Below are positions 42,507 through 49,335 of a DNA stretch of 52,138 nucleotides, piece by piece. Source of the DNA: Lachnospiraceae bacterium (GTDB lineage: Bacteria > Bacillota > Clostridia > Lachnospirales > Lachnospiraceae). Where the stretch lies: NCBI GenBank assembly GCA_024688505.1, contig JAILDZ010000139.1, forward strand, positions 1 through 52,138, written 5' to 3'. The position numbers and the translations under genes were made by a program. The notes beneath the pieces were generated by a model, which saw nothing but the letters and a program-made list of their open reading frames with translations, was not told the origin of the DNA and searched no databases. Position 1 is the stretch's first letter. Each line of letters begins with the position of its first letter.

Positions 42507-43697
42507 ATGAAATATATAAAACAGGTATTAGGGGGAGATCTGAGGCAGTACACCATGGTGGTGGCGCTGGCAGCCCTGATAATTATTTTCAATATTATAT
42601 CCGGGGGCAGGATGCTGACTTCGTCAAACTTCCAGAACCTGCTTTCGGGAAACGCATATGTGCTGGTGCTGGCACTGGGAATGCTGATGGTCATAGTCAT
42701 AGGCCAGATCGATCTGGCGGTGGGTTCTGTGGCAGGCTTCGCCGGAATGGTGATGGCGCTCTCATACAGAGATCTGCATCTTCCCTGGTATCTGACAGTG
42801 ATCGTGGCACTGCTTATCGGTCTTGCAGCCGGCGCACTTCACGGCTTCTTCCTGTCACAGCTGGGAATCCCGGGATTCATCACCACACTGGGCGGCATGA
42901 TGATCTTCAGAGGCGGAGTGATCTGGATCTCAAAGTCCATTTCCGTGGCAGCACCTCCCGAACTTAAGTGGTTCGGAGCCGGATATCTGCCGGAATGGGG
43001 ACCGAAGTTTACGGGCATGAACAATTCCACATTGCTTCTAGGCATCATCGCAATAGTGATCTATATAGTGGTACAGCTCAGGAAGTATAAGGCTTCTGCC
43101 ATAGGCTCATCATCAAAAGAGAACCTGGTGGCAGTGATAATAAGGATAATCCTGGTATCTGCCCTCATATCATACTTCACATGGCTGTTCGGATCAGGAA
43201 GAGAAGGCACTTCTTTCCCCATACCGGGACTGATCCTCCTGATACTCATAATCGTATATCACACCATCACACAGAAGACTACTTTCGGACGTCATATCTA
43301 TGCAGTGGGTGGTAACAAAAGCGCAGCTGCTCTGTCCGGTGTGAATGTGAAGAAGGTGTACTTCCTGACAATGATGAACATGTCTTTCCTGGCAGCTGTA
43401 GCCGGAATCCTCTTTGTGGGACGTTCCACCGCAGCAGGTCCTGCAGACGGTACATCATGGGAGATGGATGCCATCGCTTCAGTGTTCATCGGTGGTGCGG
43501 CAGTATCCGGAGGCGTAGGGACCATTCTTGCCACCATGGTCGGCGGTCTGGTGATGGCAGTCTTAAATAACGGACTTATGCTCATGGGGGTAGGTGCAGA
43601 CAAGACTCAGGTCATAAAGGGATGCGTGCTACTTCTGGCAGTGGCATTCGATGTATACAACAAGAAGAACGGACGTACATCCGCTTCTGCAAAATAA
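42507..43697 (+). CDS. gguB: Multiple-monosaccharide ABC transporter, permease
   Basis: A 396-aa inner-membrane permease of the RbsC/XylH/GguB family with about ten hydrophobic helices. Recognisable: NLLSGNAYVLVLALGMLMVIVIGQIDLAVGSVAGF (the usual IDLSVGS motif reads IDLAVGS), LGIPGFITTLGGMMIFRG, the cytoplasmic EAA-like loop FGRHIYAVGGNKSAAALSGVNV, and VGRSTAAGPADGTSWEMDAIASVFIGGAAVSGG. It is longer than RbsC, as GguB/XylH permeases are. Symbol by family (also mmsB). Confidence 0.94.
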   Translation: MKYIKQVLGGDLRQYTMVVALAALIIIFNIISGGRMLTSSNFQNLLSGNAYVLVLALGMLMVIVIGQIDLAVGSVAGFAGMVMALSYRDLHLPWYLTVIVALLIGLAAGALHGFFLSQLGIPGFITTLGGMMIFRGGVIWISKSISVAAPPELKWFGAGYLPEWGPKFTGMNNSTLLLGIIAIVIYIVVQLRKYKASAIGSSSKENLVAVIIRIILVSALISYFTWLFGSGREGTSFPIPGLILLILIIVYHTITQKTTFGRHIYAVGGNKSAAALSGVNVKKVYFLTMMNMSFLAAVAGILFVGRSTAAGPADGTSWEMDAIASVFIGGAAVSGGVGTILATMVGGLVMAVLNNGLMLMGVGADKTQVIKGCVLLLAVAFDVYNKKNGRTSASAK

Positions 43698-43771
43698 AAA
43701 CGGGACATACCGTAGTCGGGAAGGGCTGCGGAGTCTATATAAACAAAAGCATGTAAAGAGGAGGATCTAAA

Positions 43772-44926
43772 ATGTTAAAGAAAAAGCTTTTGGCAACTGT
43801 CCTTGCGGCAGGAATGCTCATCTCATCCCTGACAGGATGCGGTGGCAGAGAAGGCGCAGCTGACAATACAGCAGCTGCCGACAACACAGCAGCAGCTACC
43901 GAGGACACAGCAGATGCGGCTGCAGATACAGCAGCTCCTGCAGGTGAAGGATTTGAAAAAGGCGCAGTGGTAGGTGTGTCTCTTCCCTGGCTGGGAACCC
44001 AGAACTGGAAAGAAGCAGAGACCATGTTTAAAGAGCAGCTGGAAGCAGCAGGCTACCAGGCTATCGTGCAGGCAGCTGATCAGAAGGTTCCTCAGCAGCA
44101 GCAGCAGATCGAGTCTATGATCGAGAACGGTGCAAAGGTTATCGTGGTAGGTCCTGTAGACGGATCACAGCTGGGCGCAGTACTGGAGCAGGCTAAAGAT
44201 GCAGGCATCTATGTGATCGGTTATGACAGACTTCTGGAGAACACCACAGGTGTAGACGGCGTGGTACAGTTCGGCAGCGTGAAGACAGGTGAACTTCAGG
44301 CACAGGCACTTCTGGAAGGCCTGGCAAAGGAAAAAGGCGAAGGCCCGTATAATATCGAGCTTTTCGGCGGCGGCCCCGCAGACCCCAATGCACCGAACTT
44401 CTTCAAGGGCGCTATGTCAGTTCTTCAGCCGAAGATCGATGACGGCACAGTAGTGGTGGTATCAGGACAGACAGATTTCACACAGTGTGCTACTCCCGAC
44501 TGGGATAACTCCAAGGCACAGGCCAGAATGGATGCCCTTCTTTCCGGAAACTACTCCGATAAGGAGATCCACGGCGTATTATCACCCAACGACGGTATAG
44601 CAAGAGCTATCATCACATCCTGTGAGAACGCAGGACAGGATATCCCTGTAGTGTCCGGCCTGGATGCAGAGAACGAGTCCGTAGAATGGGTATGGGCAGG
44701 AAGACAGTACTCCACTATCGCAAAGCCCACTACAGACCTGGTAGCAAAGACTATCGAGATCATCGATTCTCTTCAGGCGGGAAACGGAATGCCTTCTACA
44801 GACGTGACAGCTGATAACGGCGTGATCGATGTTCCGATCTATGAGCTGCCTCCTGTAGTAGTGACAAAGGAAAATGCTAAAGAAGTGTTCGCAAACGATC
44901 CCGATCGTATGGAACTCTTAAAATAA
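43772..44926 (+). CDS. chvE: Multiple-monosaccharide ABC transporter, substrate-binding lipoprotein
   Basis: A 384-aa lipoprotein of the ChvE/GguC-linked family, which binds galactose, glucose, arabinose, xylose or similar. A signal peptide ends in lipobox LTGC (Cys23), followed by an Ala/Asp/Thr-rich linker (about 28-60) and a type I binding domain with VGVSLPWLGTQNWKEA, VVGPVDGSQLGAVL, GYDRLL, YNIELFGGGPADPNAP and the hinge GVLSPNDGIARAII. SD GAGGAGG. As a stand-alone secreted binding protein it is probably the most abundant member of the operon. The preferred sugar cannot be fixed by eye. Confidence 0.94.
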   Translation: MLKKKLLATVLAAGMLISSLTGCGGREGAADNTAAADNTAAATEDTADAAADTAAPAGEGFEKGAVVGVSLPWLGTQNWKEAETMFKEQLEAAGYQAIVQAADQKVPQQQQQIESMIENGAKVIVVGPVDGSQLGAVLEQAKDAGIYVIGYDRLLENTTGVDGVVQFGSVKTGELQAQALLEGLAKEKGEGPYNIELFGGGPADPNAPNFFKGAMSVLQPKIDDGTVVVVSGQTDFTQCATPDWDNSKAQARMDALLSGNYSDKEIHGVLSPNDGIARAIITSCENAGQDIPVVSGLDAENESVEWVWAGRQYSTIAKPTTDLVAKTIEIIDSLQAGNGMPSTDVTADNGVIDVPIYELPPVVVTKENAKEVFANDPDRMELLK

Positions 44927-44942
44927 CAAAACCCTCTATAAG

Positions 44943-44986
44943 AAACGTTGAGGGAGGCGGGGTATCCCGCCTCCTTTAACGTTTTT
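44943..44986 (+). terminator. Terminator after the sugar transporter operon
   Basis: GAGGCGGG-GTAT-CCCGCCTC (44954-44973) flanked by AAACGTT/AACGTTT outer arms and a T run. Confidence 0.93.
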
Positions 44987-45002
44987 CATTTACATGCAGT
45001 TG

Positions 45003-45011
45003 TGGTATAAT
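45003..45011 (+). promoter_or_regulatory. Extended -10 promoter of the GGDEF/EAL gene
   Basis: TGGTATAAT (TGn plus TATAAT at 45006-45011) lies 30 bases before the ATG at 45042. No good -35 is seen. Confidence 0.55.
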
Positions 45012-45041
45012 CGGAGATATATAACTCGTGGAAAGGTGAAT

Positions 45042-47363
45042 ATGAGAGAGAATTTTCGTAAAGGCCTGCTTGTTTCATCAATAGTATGCTATTTCGTGTA
45101 TACCATCTCCACCATTATCGGAGATGAGTTTGTATACTCCCTTTTTTGTGCACTTACCACCTTTCAGCTTTTTCTCCTGACTACCCAGTGCATTAAGGAT
45201 ATCGGAAGGTTTGCAATAGGCAACTTTATCATATCCATGGGCATATTCTTCTATTTCCTGGCGGACTTTGTCAAATTCATTAACCAGTTTATTCTGGGGA
45301 TAGAGCCTATTTCGCTGGTGGTGCGTACTCTTTACGTGATGCCGAACTATTTCTTCGGTGCGTCCGTGGTGATATGGTTCTATGTGCGTTATAAGGAAAG
45401 GCCCAGAGAGTTTTCATACCTTCTGATAAACACCTTCTGCTTTGCCATGGCAGCCATTGTGGTCACCAGCAAGGTCGTTATGCTGCTTTCAAACGGACAC
45501 TATATTTCAAAGGCCACGCAGCTTCGTGCAGGGCTCTATTTCTTCATAAATTTCAGTATCTTTTTCCTGATTATGCATGTGGTATATATGGTAGGACTTA
45601 ATGCCATCAGAAAAGGCACAAACCTTCTCACACTGGGCATTCTTTTTTATGTGCTCCTTGATTTCTATTACAGTTTCCTGGAGGCTACGGGAGCCGAGGC
45701 GGAAAACCCCATCACAAATCTTCTGTATGTGGGCTTCATGGGAATGATGGCTATCGGTGTATATATCCAGATCACGAATCAGTACGATTTTCCCATAAAG
45801 GAGCATGACTATTCCGCGAAAGGCATGAAGACCAGATTCGCGTGTGCGGGAGTGATCATAATCATAGATATCATCATGGGGCTCACGGGCTTCTTAGGAC
45901 AGAGCGAAGTGATGTATATCGTGGTGGCCATCCTTACATGGGTGATCATGTCTTATGTGCTGAATAACGGATATCTGGACGAAAAGCTCTTAACTCAGCA
46001 GAAGAAGCAGAACATCATCCTGGAAGAGCTGGTGAAAGAGAAGACGAAAGATCTTCTGGAAGCAAACAGACATCTGGAAGAGGTGTCCGCTACAGACACT
46101 CTTACAGGGCTTTATAACAGGAGATACAGCAGGAAGTTCATATCTCAGCTTACGGAGATGGCCAGGAAGAATAACAGCGGTTACGCCATCTTTTGCATAG
46201 ATCTTAATAATTTCAAACCCATAAACGACACCTATGGACATGATATGGGAGATGCGGTGCTGGCAGAATTCGGAAACCGCCTGAAAAAGCTGCCCGGTGA
46301 CAGCACGGCCTTCAGAACCGGCGGCGATGAGTTTATGGTGATATGCAATAATGTTTTCAGGAAAGATGATGTGACGAAGGTGGGTGAAAGCCTTCAGCGG
46401 CTTTTTAGGGAGCCTGTACGAAAAGACTCTTACGTGTTCCAGCTTTCAGGTAGCATAGGCAGCGCCACATATCCCGGCGACTGCAAGGATTCATCTCTTC
46501 TTATGCAATATGCAGATGCCGCCATGTATACCGTGAAGCACAGCAAACATAAAGACGGCTACAGAGCCTTTGACCTGGGACTGGTGCAGGTGGTGGGAAA
46601 CCGCAGGCGCTTAAGCAATGTCCTTTCCGTAGCAGAGCCCAGAGATTTCCAGCTTTTTTATCAGCCGGAAGTGTACGGAGAAACAGGAAAACTGTATGGT
46701 ATGGAAGTGTTCCCGCACCTGAAGGGGGACATGGAAAATGTCTCTCCGAATGAACTCATCCCCATCATGGAAGAAGTGGGACTCATGACAAAGATAGGCA
46801 CATGGATCTTCTATTCATCCATTAGTGCCGCTAAAGAATGGGAAAAGGATCTGGGATTTGAGCCCGTTGTGAACATCAACCTTTCACCGCTGCAGCTGGT
46901 GGACACTGAATTCATAAGTAAGATCAAGCAGATGACAGAGGATCTTAACATGAGCCCGGATCATGTGGTCCTTGATGTGGCAAACGAAGTCATCATGGGT
47001 GCTTCACACGGAGCCAAAGAAACTCTTAAAAAACTGAAGGAAGACGGCTTCATATTATCCCTTAATGATTTCGGCGGAGGTGACATTAACCTTTCATATG
47101 TGATAGAATGCGATTTTGATATCCTTAAGCTTTCGAGAGAGCTTGTAAATAAAGCTGAAAAAGACGAAGATGCACGCAAGCTGATACTTTCCATCATCGC
47201 TGTGGCCAGAGGAATGAATCTGGAAGTGGTGGCAGTCGGCGTGGAAAATAAGGCACAGGCCGATATGATGAGAGAGCTCAATATCGAAAAGATGCAGGGA
47301 TATTATTTCGGAATGCCCCTGAAACAGAAGGGATTCGAAAAAACATTTGTAAAACCGGACTAG
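45042..47363 (+). CDS. Membrane diguanylate cyclase with degenerate EAL domain
   Basis: A 773-aa protein; the ATG at 45042 is chosen because it follows AAAGGTG and a promoter lies just upstream, whereas an earlier ATG at 44994 would lie before the -10 box. About eight hydrophobic helices (1-310) and a coiled linker lead to a GGDEF domain with TLTGLYNRRYSRKF and an intact GGDEF (427-431), so cyclase activity is expected; an RxxD inhibitory site is not present at the usual distance. The EAL-like domain (about 515-773) has lost key residues: MEVF instead of EAL, NDFGGG instead of DDFGTG, and VAVGVE instead of VAEGVE, so c-di-GMP cleavage is unlikely. The membrane half probably senses a signal. 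Confidence 0.88.
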   Translation: MRENFRKGLLVSSIVCYFVYTISTIIGDEFVYSLFCALTTFQLFLLTTQCIKDIGRFAIGNFIISMGIFFYFLADFVKFINQFILGIEPISLVVRTLYVMPNYFFGASVVIWFYVRYKERPREFSYLLINTFCFAMAAIVVTSKVVMLLSNGHYISKATQLRAGLYFFINFSIFFLIMHVVYMVGLNAIRKGTNLLTLGILFYVLLDFYYSFLEATGAEAENPITNLLYVGFMGMMAIGVYIQITNQYDFPIKEHDYSAKGMKTRFACAGVIIIIDIIMGLTGFLGQSEVMYIVVAILTWVIMSYVLNNGYLDEKLLTQQKKQNIILEELVKEKTKDLLEANRHLEEVSATDTLTGLYNRRYSRKFISQLTEMARKNNSGYAIFCIDLNNFKPINDTYGHDMGDAVLAEFGNRLKKLPGDSTAFRTGGDEFMVICNNVFRKDDVTKVGESLQRLFREPVRKDSYVFQLSGSIGSATYPGDCKDSSLLMQYADAAMYTVKHSKHKDGYRAFDLGLVQVVGNRRRLSNVLSVAEPRDFQLFYQPEVYGETGKLYGMEVFPHLKGDMENVSPNELIPIMEEVGLMTKIGTWIFYSSISAAKEWEKDLGFEPVVNINLSPLQLVDTEFISKIKQMTEDLNMSPDHVVLDVANEVIMGASHGAKETLKKLKEDGFILSLNDFGGGDINLSYVIECDFDILKLSRELVNKAEKDEDARKLILSIIAVARGMNLEVVAVGVENKAQADMMRELNIEKMQGYYFGMPLKQKGFEKTFVKPD

Positions 47364-47390
47364 AGCCGGAAAAGATAGGAGTATAAAACC

Positions 47391-48728
47391 ATGAAATATT
47401 TTGGAACAGACGGCTTCAGAGGAGAAGCAAATGAAGTACTCACCGCAGATCATGCCTATAAGATAGGCAGATTTCTGGGACATTATTATAATCAGAAGCA
47501 TAAAGGCAGGATCGTCATTGGAAAGGATACCAGACGATCCAGTTATATGTTTGAGTATGCGCTTGTGGCAGGCATCATTGCCTCAGGCTCGGATGCTTTT
47601 CTCCTCCACGTGACCACAACCCCCAGTGTGGCATATGTGGTGCGTACCGAGGACTTTGACTGCGGAGTCATGATATCCGCATCTCATAATCCCTATTATG
47701 ATAACGGTATCAAAGTGCTGGACGGAAACGGTCATAAGATATCCGCAGAGATAGAATCCCAGATGGAAAGCTACATCGACGGTAATATGGGCGAGCTTCC
47801 TTTTGCAAAGGGAGAGGACATAGGTATAGCCACAGATTATGCCATCGGCAGGAACAGATATATCGGATACCTTATATCTCTTGCCACCAGAAGCTACAGC
47901 GGAAAGCGCATAGGTCTGGACTGCAGTAACGGCAGCTCATTTAATATCGCAAAGAGTGTGTTTGACGCCCTGGGAGCAAAGACATACGTGGTGGCAAATG
48001 AACCTAACGGACTTAATATCAATAACGGATGCGGTTCCACCCATATAGAGAATCTGCAGAAGCTGGTGAAGGAAAAAGAACTGGATGCGGGATTTGCTTT
48101 TGACGGTGATGCGGACAGATGTATCGCAGTGGATGAGACAGGTCAGGTCATAGATGGAGACTTCGTGCTGTACATATGCGGAAAGTATTTCAAGAAGCAG
48201 GGTAAACTGGACGGCAACCATGTGGTGGCCACTGTCATGTCAAACCTGGGACTATTTAAAGCACTGGATAAAGCCGGCATCGAATATGATGTCACCACAG
48301 TGGGTGATAAATATGTGAATGAAGACATGGTGGCAAACGGCTATGTGCTGGGCGGAGAGCAGTCCGGACATGTGATCTTTTCACGTCATGCCACCACAGG
48401 AGACGGTATACTCACAGCCATCATGCTGATGGAAGTCATAATGGAAGAAAAGACATCCCTTCATACCCTGGCAAGCTCCATGAAGCTTTATCCCCAGCTA
48501 CTTAAGAATGTACGAGTTTCTGACAGAAAGGCTGTAATGGAAAATGCTGCGGTGCAGGCCATGAATAAGGAGATCACGGATAAGCTGGGTGACGACGGAC
48601 GTATTCTCCTTCGGGAGAGCGGCACAGAGCCTCTGATACGTGTCATGGTGGAAGCATCCACGGATTCACTCTGCGAGAAGTATGTGGATATGATGATAGA
48701 CACTATCAAGTCAGAGGGTCTGGTATAA
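47391..48728 (+). CDS. glmM: Phosphoglucosamine mutase
   Basis: Converts glucosamine-6-phosphate to glucosamine-1-phosphate for peptidoglycan precursor synthesis. 445 aa, full length. Motifs: YFGTDGFRGEAN at the start, phosphoserine loop ISASHNPYYDNGIK, metal loop DGDADRCIAVD, sugar loop GGEQSGHVIF and phosphate loop RESGTEPLIRVMVE. The GlmM-specific FGTDGFRG/GEQSGH pairing distinguishes it from the phosphoglucomutase at 21979. SD ATAGGAG; starts 27 bases after the cyclase gene. Confidence 0.96.
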   Translation: MKYFGTDGFRGEANEVLTADHAYKIGRFLGHYYNQKHKGRIVIGKDTRRSSYMFEYALVAGIIASGSDAFLLHVTTTPSVAYVVRTEDFDCGVMISASHNPYYDNGIKVLDGNGHKISAEIESQMESYIDGNMGELPFAKGEDIGIATDYAIGRNRYIGYLISLATRSYSGKRIGLDCSNGSSFNIAKSVFDALGAKTYVVANEPNGLNINNGCGSTHIENLQKLVKEKELDAGFAFDGDADRCIAVDETGQVIDGDFVLYICGKYFKKQGKLDGNHVVATVMSNLGLFKALDKAGIEYDVTTVGDKYVNEDMVANGYVLGGEQSGHVIFSRHATTGDGILTAIMLMEVIMEEKTSLHTLASSMKLYPQLLKNVRVSDRKAVMENAAVQAMNKEITDKLGDDGRILLRESGTEPLIRVMVEASTDSLCEKYVDMMIDTIKSEGLV

Positions 48729-48798
48729 GGTTTTTCCACAAGATGTTGTGATGACGTGGTAAAGCGATAACAAATTATATGGTTTTTTAAAAGATGAG

Positions 48799-48836
48799 AA
48801 CAGGCAGATTTTTATGCAATCTGCCTGTTTTATTTT
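48799..48836 (+). terminator. Terminator after glmM
   Basis: AACAGGCAGATT (48799-48810) pairs perfectly with AATCTGCCTGTT (48818-48829), followed by TTATTTT. Confidence 0.93.
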
Positions 48837-48866
48837 ACCGCAGGAATGAAAAAAAAAGCAAAATGC

Positions 48867-48884
48867 ATAACGAAAACGTTATCG
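48867..48884. promoter_or_regulatory. Palindromic cre-like operator (CcpA/LacI-family)
   Basis: ATAACGAAAACGTTAT (48867-48882) is a perfect palindrome with a CG-centred core. CGAAAACGTTATCG (48871-48884) matches 12 of 14 positions of the Bacillus cre consensus TGWAARCGYTWNCW. It lies about 115 bases upstream of the -35 box of the HPr-like gene. Confidence 0.55.
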
Positions 48885-48998
48885 AAACTTGCGTCAAGGC
48901 ATATGAGGGGAAAAACAATTATCAAAAATGACAATTATGATTTCCTTTAGCGGTAAAGGTTTGGATAATTTATCTAATTCCATATAAAACCACACTAT

Positions 48999-49027
48999 TT
49001 GACATGGAATTATGTTTTTGACATAAT
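48999..49027 (+). promoter_or_regulatory. Promoter of the HPr-like gene
   Basis: TTGACA (48999-49004), 17-base spacer, CATAAT (49022-49027). Confidence 0.75.
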
Positions 49028-49059
49028 ACCCCAGGATTCCGGAAAGGGAGGTGCGAAAA

Positions 49060-49287
49060 GTGAAATTCCATATTATGTTAAGATCTCCGGAAGAGGTTAA
49101 AGACTTTGTAAATAAGGCAAGTATCTGCCCCTTTGAAATCGATCTTCAGAGCGGTAATGTATTTATAGATGCCAAATCCTTTTTGGGAGTGCTGACAATG
49201 GCCATGCATAGAAGGATGGAAGTGGTGTGCATTGATCCTCAGGAAGGCAGACCATTAACTGAACTTAAGAAATTTGCAGTAGCTTAA
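49060..49287 (+). CDS. HPr-like protein without the phosphorylatable His (Crh-like)
   Basis: A 75-aa protein with the HPr fold pattern. The GTG at 49060 is preferred over the in-frame GTG at 49051, because GGGAGG (49046-49051) gives 8-base spacing. The N-terminal loop where HPr has the PTS phospho-acceptor His (LHARPA) reads LRSPEEVKDF, so no PEP-dependent phosphorylation is expected. The Ser46 region of HPr is kept as AKSFLGVLTMAM (Ser40), the site for HPr kinase in Gram-positives. This combination recalls Crh of Bacillus, a CcpA cofactor. It could also be a different HPr-fold protein common in Clostridia; no PTS genes are nearby. Confidence 0.8.
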   Translation: MKFHIMLRSPEEVKDFVNKASICPFEIDLQSGNVFIDAKSFLGVLTMAMHRRMEVVCIDPQEGRPLTELKKFAVA

Positions 49288-49294
49288 AGATGAA

Positions 49295-49321
49295 AAGAAC
49301 GGATTATCCGTTCTTTTTTTT
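49295..49321 (+). terminator. Terminator after the HPr-like gene
   Basis: AAGAACGG-ATTAT-CCGTTCTT (49295-49315) followed by a T run that ends at 49321, immediately upstream of the next -10 box. Confidence 0.88.
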
Positions 49322-49329
49322 GATATAAT
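49321..49329 (+). promoter_or_regulatory. Extended -10 promoter directly before the helicase ATG
   Basis: TGATATAAT with TATAAT at 49324-49329, six bases before the ATG at 49336, where transcription would be expected to start. The T run of the preceding terminator abuts it. Confidence 0.6.
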
Positions 49330-49335
49330 ATCCCC

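Larger units (their letters stand above)
48729..49059. other. 331-bp intergenic region with terminator, palindrome and promoter
   Basis: No credible ORF. It contains the glmM terminator (48799-48836), an AT-rich stretch, a perfect ATAACG-AAAA-CGTTAT palindrome that also fits a cre site (48867-48884), two ACAATTAT direct repeats (near 48916 and 48931) and a promoter (48999-49027). The length and content suggest a regulated gene downstream. Confidence 0.7.

Noticed and set aside
44994..45041. Earlier in-frame ATG for the GGDEF/EAL protein
   Set aside because: It lies upstream of and across the TATAAT box at 45006-45011 and has no SD; the ATG at 45042 has AAAGGTG at good spacing.
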